DNA of 64,000 nucleotides, from NCBI GenBank assembly GCA_963969595.1, contig OZ018408.1, positions 52,639,022 to 52,703,021 of the forward strand, given 5' to 3'. A program made the translations under genes and the position numbers. The DNA comes from Neckera pumila. Lineage: Eukaryota; Streptophyta; Bryopsida; Hypnales; Neckeraceae. This document shows, one piece after another, positions 21,560 to 34,170 of the stretch (position 1 is its first letter; every line of letters starts with the position of its first letter). The notes under the pieces were generated by a model. It worked only from the letters and a program-made list of their open reading frames with translations. It was not told where the DNA came from and made no database searches.

Positions 21560-22642
21560 TGCAGAATCGGCATTAAAGAAATGGATATCTCTATACTTTA
21601 ATTAGATATTGGCAAAGTAATTCTACTATCATGCTCAAATGTTATGAAATTAGTTACCATGTAAAGAACAGACAAAAAACTTGAATATAATAAAGAGATA
21701 ACTATTCTCCCAAATCAACAATGCTAGCGTGTGCGCCTAGAATGACAAGCTTGTGAGCTGCAAGCGTAGAGCTTGTGAGCTGGGAGCCCCCAAAACTTTA
21801 TTTTTATTTTTTTCTTAAATTTGTTTTTTCAATTTTTTTTTCAAAAAATAGAAAAAACTTTACTATTTTTAGTAGATTTATGGACCTATGACCACTTCAC
21901 CTAGAACTGTGGATTTATTAAAAAAACTAGATTTGTGGGCCCTAGAGAAGCACCTACAAAATCATTTATCATATTGAAGAAAATTGGATCCATTATATAA
22001 AGATGAAATTTTCAAATTTTATTGTATCTTTGTCATGCCAATAATTTATATGAAACTAGAGATTGGCGCTTGCTTTGCTACACATTAAATATATTACTTT
22101 CATCAATTTTTCATGTGATAGAATGTAGATAAACAAAGTATGTACAATCTTTAAATGAAAATACATATCATAATTTTTACAAAATAACCTTTGCAAAGAT
22201 GAAAACATTGTAATAAGAATAAATTAATAAAGTGAACAATGTAAGTAGAATCTTCACATTTGAATATGTAGAGCAACGCTAGCAGTGGGGTGCTTCCTTA
22301 TTCTTTAATATCACATTTTAAAAAGACATGGAATTTATCTGTAGTTTTGTTGTCTGAAAAGTTTCTTTGAAATTTTTTTAGAAGTATCCATTTGATTTTC
22401 AAATATTTCACAAAAAGAATACATAATATGTAGTAGAAAGTATCCTAGGGCTATTACAAAAGCAATTGAATTTCTATAATATTATTCAAAATTGAATTGT
22501 GATATTATAGAGGTCGTTGTGATTTTAGTAGTATAATGCGAATACCTTTCTTATTCATCCATGATGAATAAGATGAATAATACCCCAATTGCCATGATGA
22601 AGTATCGTATAACAACATTTGTCAAAATAAATGATAGATTTC
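21560..22642. other. AT-rich intergenic region
   Basis: This starts the long AT-rich block. A small direct repeat containing AGCTTGTGAGCTG occurs at about 21,748-21,783. No coding sequence was recognised. Confidence 0.5.
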
Positions 22643-23584
22643 TTAACCCCTAAAAGACCATTGTCCCTTAGGAGGACAAATGGGATTTCAAGCAAGTACC
22701 TCCGAGCTGAATTTTTGTTGTGATTTTCATAATCTTCTTTTTAAAGATAGAAAAAATGCCAAGCTTCGTGGGAATATAATTTTTTTTCATTTGGTGCCTA
22801 GGAAAAAAAGTTATGCCCAAATAAGTTCAAAACAACATTTGGGAGGCAGCAAAAATAAATTTGCACTATTTTTTTTATTTTTTTTATTTTTTAAATTTAT
22901 TTCACTTATAGATTATAATTCTGTCAATTTGAAAAGCTTTGATTCATTTCATTTGGATTTTTTATGAGAAAGTTATGGACAATCTTGTTTTTAGGGCACT
23001 TAGAGCATCTTTATGAAAAAAATAACTTGTAGGATTCATTTCTGAATGCAATTTTTACAATTTTTCCCAAAAAAAAGTTCCACAAGGTTTAGTTTTTATG
23101 CTAGAACAATCTCACCTTTGGGATTAGTGCTTTTTAATTCCATATAAAAGATATTAATATCTTAGATTTTCCTTCTATCTCATATCTACTTCTACTTAAC
23201 AATTTTTTTAATAATGAAAATTAAGTTTTTTTGGATTCTTATTTCCTCTAGACTCTCAACTCAGTTCTCCACTATAGAGATTTAAAGCTCAAAACTCTGT
23301 AGTGCAAAACATTTAAGTTAAAAATGTTCAAAGTTATAAAATCTAATCCTGCAATGTGCTGAAAAACTTGTTTTTTTCACTTTAAAAGCAGATATCTTGC
23401 AATATCTTGCAATCAGTCAAAAATTCTGAAAAAATTTCCACACATTCTCATACTAATTAGGTGTAAGATCCTTTGGTTATATGTGGAAAAGAATACATTA
23501 AAATTTTTTTTTACTCTTTGCTATAAAAATGGCAATTTTGGGTGTTTTTTGATAGAAAAGAGGCCTTGGGCCTTTAGAAGTTAA
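22643..23584 (+). mobile_element. TTAA-family MITE-like element, subfamily B
   Basis: The 942-bp unit begins TTAACCCCTAAAAGACCATT and ends CTTGGGCCTTTAGAAGTTAA. It is collinear in inverse orientation with the unit at 40,295-41,224: both have a GTCCC...GGACAAAT block near one end and an AAAAC(A)CCCAAAAT-like block near the other. It is non-coding; the frame at 22,680-22,967 lies inside it and is not a gene. Confidence 0.7.
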
Positions 23585-23858
23585 TTGACAAAGTGTATTA
23601 TTACAAAGAAGTGATTATGTTTACATTTTTAACAATTTAAATATGTTTTTCAAAAGTGGTGTAAGCATGACTTGCCAAAGTGGTGTAAGTCTTCTTTGAA
23701 TGCAAATGGAGGTTTGTCTACTAGTGTTCCACAACCTCCCACTTTGAAATTGAATAAGGAATTAATGCATAGGGATTAAAATTTGATTTCAAAGCCTTTG
23801 AATCTTGTACCAAATTACAGCTCCACAAAAGTACATTGATCTCCTGCCTATATATTGA

Positions 23859-24786
23859 TTAACCCCTAAAGTTTCATGACGATGTAATCACCAAAAACGC
23901 TCCAAAACTGCCATTTCTAATACAACTACCAAATTTTTGGAAAAAAACAATTTTTGACACATGTAACCATAGGATCTTGTAGTATGATATTTTGAAAACA
24001 TGTGGTGAAATTTTCAGAAAATTACACCGTGTGGATCAAAAGATATAAGCATTCAAAGTCTTGAAAACCATTTTTTCAATCCTGCGAAAAACCGGGCAGC
24101 TGCACTTTGCAAGCTCACTTTTCAATGAAAAAATGCCGATAAAGGAGGTGCTTCTTTAAATTTAGTTTCCTAAACAAGTTGTCTATATTCTTGAAAAATT
24201 TCACATCATTTGGAATTGTACAACATATAGGAAAAAAATAGTAAGTAGAAAGAAGTAGAAAATAATTCAAAATATTAAATTGTTAAAAATTTAATCATGG
24301 AATTAAAAAATGCCAATCCCAACGGTTGCAATGTTGTAATAATAAATCTACATCCTAGGATTTTATTTTTTTCCAAAAATATTGAAGATTGAGTTAAATA
24401 AACGACTTTAAAGTTTTTTTTAGAGTAGAATCCACAACTGCCCCGCAATTCAAAAACCTTCATAACTTTTGACTCATTGATTGAAATGGAATGACTCAAA
24501 GCTTTTTAAGTATATATAAATGTAGAGAACCAATTTCAAAAAAGATTCCGGAAAAATGATGTTTTCTGATCTGCCCAAACTGCCTAGTTACGAAAAAAAG
24601 TAACATATTAGGTCACAACTTTTGATTTGTATTTTGAAATGTCATGAAACTTGGTACACATGAAGATATTCCTTGCCCCCACCTTTTATTAAAATTTCAG
24701 CCTCAAATATGGATATCTCTAGTCACACGTACTTGCCCAAAATTTCTATACGACCAAAAAACGCATGTTGGTCCTTTAGGGGTTAA
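23859..24786 (+). mobile_element. TTAA-family MITE-like element, subfamily A
   Basis: The 928-bp unit begins TTAACCCCTAAAGTTTCATG and ends TTGGTCCTTTAGGGGTTAA. It is highly similar over its full length to 3,611-4,544, with small indels and substitutions. That two far-apart copies share both end points is good evidence for transposition as a unit. Confidence 0.8.
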
Positions 24787-26556
24787 TAGGAGTCAACTTC
24801 GACGTAAGTATATTTTTTTTTGGACCATTATTGAATGTCTATATTGTCTAACTAAATTTGTTATAGGTTTTTTCAAAAAAAACATGCCTCATTAATCATA
24901 AATGTCATAGTAGGTAGTTGCAAGAAACACTTCACTTTTTTTCGTCAAAAACGTAGTTTCTAGCTACAAAACTAGCAATACTATGCAGTATGACCAAAAC
25001 TATAAGTCAACGTGCCCCAACAAATCTAAACCATTGATTGAAGGCACCTGCAGATCTACACCGTCAATTCAGTACTATATAGTCCTATAAACTCTTGCGG
25101 AGTTATTAGAGGGGATTTGGGTTTTTGGAGGGCTGTTTTAAGCCCATTTCTCAATTTGGCCAATGAATAGTGATACGGGGCTGTTAGAATTTTTTTTAGT
25201 TTTCAAATATCATTTTAAGCAAAAATAAAAAATTCTTTTAAAAATGATGTGGCAATTGCTATGTTACGTCAGCCAACTACTGCAACTGTATTCCCGCAGT
25301 CTAGAAAGGCAAGGGAACTTGCAACCTTCTAAGGCCCACAAATCCTCTCTAACATACTACAGAAGTCACTGGAAGCATAAAATAGCAGAAAAGGGGTCTG
25401 TGGAATTTTTCATTTTTAATAATTCTAAAAAAATTCTATAAAATTCTATAAAAAAACCATTTTGCTAGAAAAGATTGTACTCACATTGCACCAAAGAGTT
25501 CCTCTAGAATTTTTTTTCCCTCTTCATAGCCTTTGCTCAAAGGAGGGTCTCTTTGACCCCATGTGCGCAATCAATATGTTGTTATTTTTATAAAAATTGT
25601 CAATTCTTGTAATATTAGTAGACCTCCAATATGTCTAATTTGAAGCTTCAAAGTTGCACTTTTGGATCAAAAATAGGTCTAAAATCCACCAAAATGGCTA
25701 AGGTAGACATCCAATTGGGGATTTGGGGGCAGATTAAAAATAATGAAATAACTAAATTGAAAAATTACTCAATGTTTGAAACTACTGCATGTACCTTCAT
25801 TCCAAATTTCATATAAAACAAATAAATGATGCAAAAGTTATGAACAAAAAAATACCCGTTTGAGGGCAAGAGGACAAGGACAATTGTTTCTTGCATTCAC
25901 ACTTGTATTATATAGCCTATGATGTCATCATTTAATCTAAATTAAGTACAAAACTTGGATTGTAACTAGTGCTTTTTATTCTTTTTTTGAATTTGAAAAC
26001 TTTTCTATTGAAAGTAATGATATTTTGAATAGAATTTGTCATTGTTGACAACTTTGAATAATTTTCACAACTAATTTTGATAAAATTGCTGAAGTCTTTA
26101 AATAGTACATTCCATCATTAAAATTTCAGAAAGGACTCCAAAAGGAACCTTTTCACCACAGCCATTGGCTTCCATGAGCTTATTTGTATCCTTATAGGCT
26201 AGAAGAAACTACTGGATGAAATCTTGAATAATGAATTAGAGACAAAACTTCATCCATCTATGTTTTTTTTGCTAAAAATATCCCATTATAAAGATTTTTT
26301 ACTATTTTAGAATAGGTATGCAACATTCTACAACTTAAACTAACAACAAGACATGTGGGCCCTAGAGAATCACCTACAAAACTATTATATATTGAAAAAA
26401 GTTGGATCTATAATAAAGATTAAATTTTTTTAGTAATAATTTTTATTTCTAAAACATTGAAAATAGCTATATAGGTGCTTGCTATTATTGGTCATTATGC
26501 CACTAGGAGAGTGTTGATAGAGAGTGTCAAGACACAAGACTCCGAAATGTTTTCAA
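24787..26556. other. AT-rich intergenic region with element debris
   Basis: No gene was recognised. Short segments (around 25,500-25,900, GGAGGGTCTCTTTGACCCC and GAGGGCAAGAGGACAAGG) resemble decayed ends of the TTAA family but have no usable boundary. Confidence 0.4.
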
Positions 26557-27247
26557 TTAATCCCTAAAGGACCAAGGCCTTTTTGTTGCCAAAAAATATA
26601 CAAAACTACCATTTCTATAGTAAAGAGTAAAAAAATTCGAATTTTTTTTTTGTACATCTAATCGTAGGATCTTAATTCCTAAAGGACTAGAAGGGTGTCC
26701 AAATTTCCAAAATTGTGAAGATCTATTATAAAATGCAACTTAGAAGAATAATTTAATGATGGCTCTTAAATGATAGTTGTAAAATGCTATTTATAAATCA
26801 CATCCGTTCGGTTAGATCAACAAAAATATATACCAATATTTTTCAATAAAATTTGAAGCCAGAAATTGGAAATTCCTTTTAAAATCAATTATAGATTGAA
26901 TATTTATGATTTTTAAAAGATCATTTTCCTATAAGTTCAAAATATTGAATTCTAATTGTAGTGATTTTTGAAGATTTTTATTTGATTTTTTTTTCAAGTT
27001 ATTTTTGAAGGGTCATTTTTTGAACTGAAGAAAGGTATTTTTTAAGGCTAGACCTCCTAATACCTTTTGAATTATAGAATATTTGCAAAGAAAAATCTTT
27101 ACAATCTGAACCGTACAAATATTAAAGAACTAATGTAAAAATCTTTAGACAAAATCGATGGATGAAAAAGTGCATTTTGGTGAGTTTAGGATGTATTTCT
27201 GTTCATTCATTGTTCAAAATTTGCATTCATGGTTCTTTAGGGGTTAA
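26557..27247 (+). mobile_element. TTAA-family element, internally rearranged
   Basis: The unit begins TTAATCCCTAAAGGACCAAG and ends ATGGTTCTTTAGGGGTTAA (691 bp). A second left-end-like motif, TTAATTCCTAAAGGACTAG, lies inside at 26672, so one copy may have inserted into another or part of the terminus was duplicated. Confidence 0.65.
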
Positions 27248-29219
27248 ACCTCACTAATATAAGATTTTGTGGACGAAATTTTAGAAATTTTAACTACACA
27301 AATTGCAAGATATTTGCCTCATCACTCATCCAATGTACATTAGCAATTGAAGGATGCTTTTTTTTGTTGACCTTCTATAGCGTTTGTTGGAAGTGTGTTT
27401 ATTCATTCACCTGTATTAGGTTTTGAATGGAGCTATGCTATACTAGCCAATAGCATATACGCTATATGTTGAAGGATATGCTCTTGACTGTTGTGCAGAA
27501 GGAGTTTGGAGACTCCAGCCTGTTAACCAAAATTCGGTGTGTTGCCACTTCATTTGTCTGTACTGATCAGATTTATTAGGATATCACACTACTAGGTTTT
27601 GTGTCAAAGTAGAGGTGGGATTCCTTGGTTACCGCGTGCCATTAATGGTCGGTTTAACAAAATAGCTTTGTGTGATTATCTGCATAGCATGTGGTTTTTG
27701 AGACTTTTGAGGTTTTTGAGGTTTATGATAGCATCTAAAGGTATTCTTTTTTAATCTTTCTGGTTGTTAGCTGAACCATATGTCTATAATGAGTTTGTGA
27801 AATAACTGTGATTACCTATTGGATTGTTTTGGTGTTTAGGGTATAACTAAATGATAGAGTTCATCTTCTTTTGTTTTTTTCTAGACAATTTAGTGTCAAA
27901 ATATTATCGATGTTGTTGTCAATATGCAGGTTGGATTAGTCTTAGATATGTATTTAAAAAGAACTTATATAAAGGCATCTTCAAGTTGCAAATGCAACAT
28001 GGGCCACTCTTGGCCTTCATGTTCTAAACTACACCATTAATGACGCACCATTACAGTTCAATTTACTTGAAATTGAAGCAAATTCTAGAGGTGTAGGTAT
28101 ACAAAAATTCTAAGTTGTTGGAAGTTTGGCTGGGTAATTAGAAAAAATGAGTTTATCTCATGAAAATGAAATAGGTTTTGTCATATACATCTTTTATGAA
28201 TAAGGTTGGTTTACAGTGAAACTATTGCCAGTAGAGAAATGGCTTGATTCCAATACAGGCACTTCAAGTGGTTGGCTCGATCGACTTGACTTATTGATGA
28301 ACACTGTAGAAACATGAGTGACAGGTGCTAGTGTGTATGCTATTGCTGAGGTGGCGAGGTTTCCTGATAGTAGTATTGACGATCTGGTGGACAATTGACA
28401 AGGCCAAGTTAGACTAGAATATACAGTTGCTACTTTGAAATCTCATCAAATTGATCTTGAATGTGCAAGTTGGAACAAGACTGAACAATTTTCTATTGTT
28501 CTTTATGCAAAAAGCTCATGTTTCACACTTCTTGTTTTCACTGTTGACCTTACAGTCTAATTTCATTCTCTTTGTAATGTTAGGTTGAATTTCAAAATAT
28601 AAGATGTCATAAACTAATGGTGTGCTTCAGGATTGTGTTTTTAAATTGGTGAGTAACTAATATACCATATTTTTCCTACATTTTATGGGCGCAAACGATG
28701 ATTGTGGGAGACAGTTGTGCACTTCTCCCTTCACCACAAGGTCTTGTTGGTCTACAGGGATTGCCTGGTACATTATTTGTTCATAAGGTATAAATTCTGC
28801 CTAATAATAAAAGAATTGTGTACATGCTAGATCCGTTTCTTAATCTAGAACTTGTTTGCCTATTTTTGTAAGCGTGTGTAATGTGTTCTATCTGTGCTGG
28901 GTTGTTTTGGCGGTTAGGGGACAATCATTGATGCATAAGTCAGAATTTATTTCCTCATTTGTAGCCCGTTGGCATGGTTTCCTTGTGTTTTTGTAGTGTG
29001 CATGCAATTGCAAGTTCCAAATGTGGCAAAACAGTTCCTTATACAAAATAGTTGTCCAACCATTTGTTCCCAACAAGCCACTCGGCATGGCGAGTACATG
29101 TTTTATCAATTATTATCAGCGTCTAGCAATTGACTTTTTTTTTCTTGGATTCTTATTTTACATGGAAATGCAAGGAAATCTTCAGACTGAGGTCTTCTGT
29201 TACAACCTGAATTTTTGAT
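27248..29219 (+). pseudogene. AT-rich region with exon-like remnants of an unidentified gene
   Basis: Several stretches read like conserved coding sequence broken by stops. At 28,200-28,480 the plus strand reads LLPVEKWLDSNTGTSSGWLD then VYAIAEVARFPDSSIDDLVD, with stops (TGA at 28,316, TGA at 28,396) in between. At 28,706-28,790 it reads VGDSCALLPSPQGLVGLQGL ending at a GT. At 29,008-29,095 it reads LQVPNVAKQFLIQNSCPTIC. I do not recognise the family. The in-frame stops and lack of a start suggest a decayed gene, but chance reading cannot be excluded. Confidence 0.3.
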
Positions 29220-32160
29220 TTTTTCTTACTTACCTAGAAGTTGGAACAGAAACTAGTAATTAGGATCCGGATCCTACTAAGAGGCAGGAGAAGACTGGAG
29301 ATAAACAAAGCTAATGCAGTAAGGGGTCAACTAGGTCTAATCCGGTCAGAGTATTTATACTCAGGAGCGGAATAATATCTAGAACTCATATAGGATCGGA
29401 TTAGGGTTGAACCGGATTGCTAAGGACCGGACCGGAAGAGGTCATGGTAACCAGCCGGGGTCCTAGGACTATATAACAGCTGATCTTCCCAGTTTCACTC
29501 CTTTACTTCTCTCAATTTCTGGAGCTGAAGTTGAGCGCTTTTCTGCCTACTTTTGCACCAGAGCTGTTGCGTGTGTGTCTTAAGTGTGAGCATGGAGAGT
29601 GTGCGTTAGCTTTTGAGATTGTGTATGCTGCAAGGTTAAATGTCCGTGCCTGCAAGGTTGTTGTTTTCCGGTTGAGATCGGACGAGAGAAAGTGAGGAAC
29701 AGGACGTGCGGCTAGGAGAGGGTGAGATAGTGCCGGAAAGGATCCGGCTAGTCTAGTCTGTGTCCATGCCTTGGCTTCACAAGGATAGACCGGGAATGCC
29801 CAGTTCCTCCACAGCCGAGGTTAAGCTCCGGAAGGTGGTTCTAATCATCCCTTCCGAGGAGGCAGAGCAGACCTAGCTCATGGAGGACCTCAACACAATG
29901 GGTTGTTTAAGGTTGATGGATAAACCCTGGAGGTTTAGAGAGGAACAGGTGGTGAGGGAGATATTGGAGAAGGATGGCTACGCGATTGAGGATTGCGAAA
30001 AACGACCGACATTGCCACCTTCTCCAGTTTCTAATTTTGATCCTCCACCCGGAGAAGCCAACAAGGGTAACGATAACCCTCGGCAATACTATTTTTGGAT
30101 CCCTGAGCAAGAAACGGAAAGTGGACTGGCCCGGATCTTTTATGATCTGGTGTCCCAGCTCGTCACTAGAGTTGGAAGAAGTAGGGCCACTCCCCTGTGT
30201 CCCTACATTTTTCACCTCTACCAGCGCAACCAACTCCTCACTGAATCAGAGGAGAAGGTATGGAGGACTCAAGAAACTCTCTTGAAGTACGGGGAGTCAG
30301 AGACGGATGAAGAACCCGAAGAAGGATCCGGATCCGAACCAGAGACGGAAGAAGAAGATGAGGAAGAGCGCCTCAAGCGGAGCAAGCGATTGAAGACGCC
30401 TCTTCCTCGCAGAAGAGGAACACCTCCTGGATGGAGGTCTACTCCAGATAAGGGACCAGAGGTAGAGAAGACGGAACCGGAGGAATCGGATCCAAATGAT
30501 CCGTTCAATCAGTTGATTGGCATCCTCTGCAAAATACGAGCAGATTGGGAGGTCAAGAAAAGGGCCTTCTCCACGATCGGAGATCTGGTGGATGCACCTG
30601 TAGACAACGAGCTATTGGAGAAGGTGGGGTTATGCATCACCAATCCGACCGAACATAGGAAGCAGGAGGTAGAGATTTGTTGACTTTAGGAGGAGGCCGA
30701 CACGTTGAAGGCAAAGATGTTCGCCTTCAAGGAAGATAAGGCCGCCGTCCGGGAGATGGCGGAAGTGACGCGGAAGGTAGCGGAAATAGTCAAGGCCACT
30801 TTTGGAGAACCCGGATCCTCCGTCGCCAAGGCAAAACTATTTGATGAGAAAGTACTCAAGGAGAAGAAACTATCCGGTACTTGGATGGTTCGGATCTTGA
30901 CTGACTTTTCCGAGCAAGTGGAAAAGGCAATGGTGGAGGCACGAGAGGCAGGAAACCGGATGGAGGTGAGCAGCCAGAAGCTAACTAGATCAATGTACTC
31001 CAAAAATATCCATCTTTCGAATATCTCGCTTCCGGAGTCATTTCCGAGTGGGGCTGATCGGAGGGATGGTAAGGATCAAACCCCTCAGTCGAAGAAGAGT
31101 GAACGAGGACCTGCACCTGCACCTGACACAATAATTCATCTGGATTCATCGCCAGAGTCAGATCTTCCAGATCCTGCAGCTGAGGAGCAGAGCCGGAATT
31201 TGCAAGGTGTCTTCGAGAGTTTGCCACCGGAACCCAAAAGTCCTACACTGGGTCAAGGGATTGCATAGTAGGTAGGAATTATTTTTGTTAGGGATAGATG
31301 GACCGGATGTCCGGACCGGATGTTGATCTAATCTGGCAGGTTAGGATCAGACCAAAAGTTCCGCGCGGATTTTTGGGGGCCTTTTTGCCTTTATAAATTG
31401 ATTGTGTATAAAGCTAGTTCTTGTCAGGGAGCTGAGAGTCTTTTTGCCTAAATTCTTTTGTATTTTCTATTGACTTCTCATTGTGTATCTCTCTCGAGTG
31501 TGGCAGGGTTGTATGGTGAGGAGTTAGGAAGGTGCAAGTTGTTTTGGGGAGTGATTTCTCCCCTTGGTGTTCTAGTTTTGATCTTATGTGCAAGTGAGTG
31601 GGTAATAAAAGAGTTGGGAGTGGATTTCAGTTCCTCAGCACTTCTAAGGTTTAGACTTCCGGGCGAGACAACTGTTGTTAGGCTAGGCGGATAAGGAAGG
31701 ATTTTTTAGTCGCGCTAGAACTCCTGGGTGGAAAATTTGGTTGAGTGTCCGATCTTCTGAGAGATCTCGTTGCCCTAGTTGGTAAATGGAAGAACTTTAG
31801 TTGATGTTGGAACGGACAGATACACTTATAACCGCCTAACTTTGTACGGAGGAAACTTGGCGTCAAGGTCATTGTAGTATGAGAGGGTCGTAAGGGAGGT
31901 CTTTGTGTGACCTGTGATCCGGAAAGTTATTTGAATTGCTGTGGAGGACCAAACCGGATCCAAAATAGCATAGGAAATAGAATAATAGGAAAGTGGGTCT
32001 TCAGCCACTATAAGCCACGGAAGGAGTGGCGGGCCTGCTACTCTCAAAAGCAAGCGGCGAACCCTCTGATGGTGAAACAGAGGCAAAACTAAACCAGATA
32101 AGAGTGAGAGGGTATGTGAGTGGACCAAATCGGATTGGATAAGTTGGGCAAACCGAAAAG
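29220..32160 (+). mobile_element. Gag-like multi-ORF retroelement remnant, copy 1
   Basis: This is a CCGG- and GGATCC-rich region unlike its AT-rich surroundings. Frame 29880-30683 (267 codons) carries a GC(L)R...PWRFR start, an LxxLxQRN-type block (CPYIFHLYQRNQLLTE) and a Glu/Ser-rich acidic tail. After a TGA and a TAG it resumes in the same frame at 30705-31268 with a coiled-coil-like Lys/Glu-rich domain and a Pro/Ser-rich end. The same domain order occurs in the copies at 57,297 and 61,909. No zinc knuckle, protease or reverse transcriptase was seen, and no primer-binding site or LTR pair was found. It may be a gag-only non-autonomous retroelement; the family is unidentified. Confidence 0.55.
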
Positions 32161-32679
32161 GGAAAGAAAGATCTGGTCGTTATTTTTGGTGTTGTTTGTT
32201 TCTGATTTTAGAACTAGGACCAGAAAATGAAATAGGGATACTGATTGAGTTTAGATACTAAATAAGGTTAGATACTTCACAGGATCTTGCGGGTTTGATC
32301 TTTAAAGTCACTTTGTTATGCTCTAGAGTGATTTTTGGGAGTATAACTGGGAAATTGCTTGCCCTGTACTGCGACATCTTCTGTTGTTCAAGTTGAACCC
32401 TTGTTGTTATTCATCAGAACCCTCATTAGTTAGGATCATTTGTTTTTATTGGAAAATAATCTTTATAATCCTGAGTTTTAAATTCTATTAGGAGCTATGA
32501 TCCCAGGTTGGAGGTATAGTTGTTGCTATAGGTCAGTTTGTTGTTAAAGTTGCAGCAGAAGCACGGCAAGTTGTAGGACTGGTAGGAACCATAGAGATTG
32601 AATTATTAGTGTGCAATGTTCCCAGGCAAAATACTTCTTAGCAACTAGCTATAGGACCTGGGGAGATGGAGCTGGGTTA
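32161..32679. other. Intergenic, no gene seen
   Basis: AT-rich sequence. One short exon-like stretch near 32,515-32,580 reads GGIVVAIGQFVVKVAAEARQ, without further support. Confidence 0.35.
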
Positions 32680-32895
32680 ACTAAAAGAATCCCTTGTTTA
32701 TCTAAACATAAGTTGTCTAACTTGATGATGTTTACCTAGACATTCAATGTAGCAACCTCATGTTTTTTTATCATTGAAGATGTTATAGTGGACGTCAATG
32801 CTGACATAAAAACATGAGGTTGCTACATTGAACGTCTAGGTAAACAACGTCAAGTTAGACAACCCATGTCTAGATAAACAAGGAATTCTTCTAGT
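32680..32895. mobile_element. Foldback MITE, possibly CACTA-derived
   Basis: The 216-bp inverted repeat has left arm ACTAAAAGAATCCCTTGTTT and right arm, inverted, ACTAGAAGAATTCCTTGTTT. The arms pair over about 90 bp, including CAATGTAGCAACCTCATG. GGGTTA is found on both sides (32674-32679 and 32896-32901). If the outer C/A bases are counted, the right end is CACTAGAAGAA, close to the CACTATAAGAA end of the element at 734, so a small CACTA derivative is possible. Confidence 0.7.
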
Positions 32896-33399
32896 GGGTT
32901 AGGCATTGTAAGTATATCTTGTGCACTCTTCATAGTTGTTTTGATTCAAGCTTTGCATGTATTGATATTAAAGCAATGCTAAGAGTATTTTATGTTACAA
33001 GTCAGTATGTCTGCGCTGAAGTCCTTGGCAAGATGATCAAGTGCTCTAGTAATTAATTTGAGTGCTTTCTCGACTTATTGAATGCTTATTTTTATTGGCT
33101 CTAATACTTAGTAGTCATTTGGGAACTAATTATTTTGAATATCATATTTGTCTTTTATTGGTGTGTAAACATGAAGTATTGATCTAGTTACAACAAAGTT
33201 TACCATAGGTCGAGCTTGCTTAGAAGATTGCTACATTGTTCACCAAGAATGTTGATGAGCACAATAATTTATTTGACATGCAGTGTATGTGATAAGTCTT
33301 AGATAATTTTTGAAATTGTGGGATATAACTTTTTCAAGTTGGCATACATTTCAATTTATTTAATAGAATCTAAGAGTCCACTAGTCCGTATCATGTTTT
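32896..33399. other. AT-rich intergenic region
   Basis: Nothing coding recognised; this flanks the NAA15 remnant. Confidence 0.4.
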
Positions 33400-34170
33400 C
33401 TAGGTGCGAGTTGGCATCAAGTGATAGTCATTTCCGACAAGGAAATATGGGTAAAGCTTTGAAGAAGTTCCTATCTGTAGAGAAATACTACAATGACATC
33501 GTTGAGGATCAATTTGACTTCCACACTTATTGCTTACGCAAAATGACTGTGCGAGCATACACCAAGATGCTGCGCTTCCAGTACCATCTTCATTCTCACT
33601 GTTTCTTTTTTAGGGCTGCCACTTTGGCCTTCATGTATTCTCTATGGTTGCCTCTTTGTAACACTGATGGAATTTCTTAGATCATCCTCTTTTTTGCTTT
33701 GTTGCTTTGCAGGGCGTGTAGAACATTAACTTTTGTGGATCTTGGTATTCCTTTTCCTTTTTATGTTATAATGTATGTACTTCGATTGTGTACAACCACC
33801 AATGGTTTGAGTGGTGTCATATTTTACTTGATCTCAGTGTTTGAAGATTGAGGACACTTATCTTGCAATTCAGTTGTTGTATTAAACTCTACAATTCACC
33901 CTTAAAGGCAACTGCAAAAGAGCATGAAGTAGCTGTAGCAAATTTGCCAGCCGCAGAATGAAAGAAGATGCGGCAAAGTTGAAGAAAAAGCTAAGAAGGT
34001 ATGTGACGAGCTTTGATTTAAAGTTGGAGATGTTAAAAATCATTAGTTTTCTATGTTTTCAAAATAGCATGATTGGTTCCATTTCTAAGCATTGTGCCTT
34101 GTAACATTCATTTGTTTTTGTACTATGCAAGGAAGTAGAAGAAAAGGGAAAAGAAGAGGAAATTGTTGCT
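33400..34170 (+). pseudogene. NAA15: NAA15-like fragment (N-terminal acetyltransferase A auxiliary subunit), decayed
   Basis: NAA15 is the TPR-rich scaffold that holds the NatA catalytic subunit at the ribosome. At 33,404-33,590 the plus strand reads CELASSDSHFRQGNMGKALK, KFLSVEKYYNDIVEDQFDFH, TYCLRKMTVRAYTKMLRFQ, a well-conserved C-terminal stretch of this protein. At 33,905-34,000 LPAAE*KKMRQ corresponds to the conserved PAERKKMRQ region, but the Arg codon is now TGA and a nucleotide is missing before the following lysines. A further Glu/Lys-rich piece lies at 34,130-34,165. The upstream two-thirds of the gene is not seen. One stop, one frameshift and missing exons make this a pseudogene fragment. 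Confidence 0.7.

Noticed and set aside
29220..32160. LTR pair and primer-binding site for the gag-like element
   Set aside because: No repeated ends or tRNA-complementary site were found by eye, so an LTR class is not claimed.
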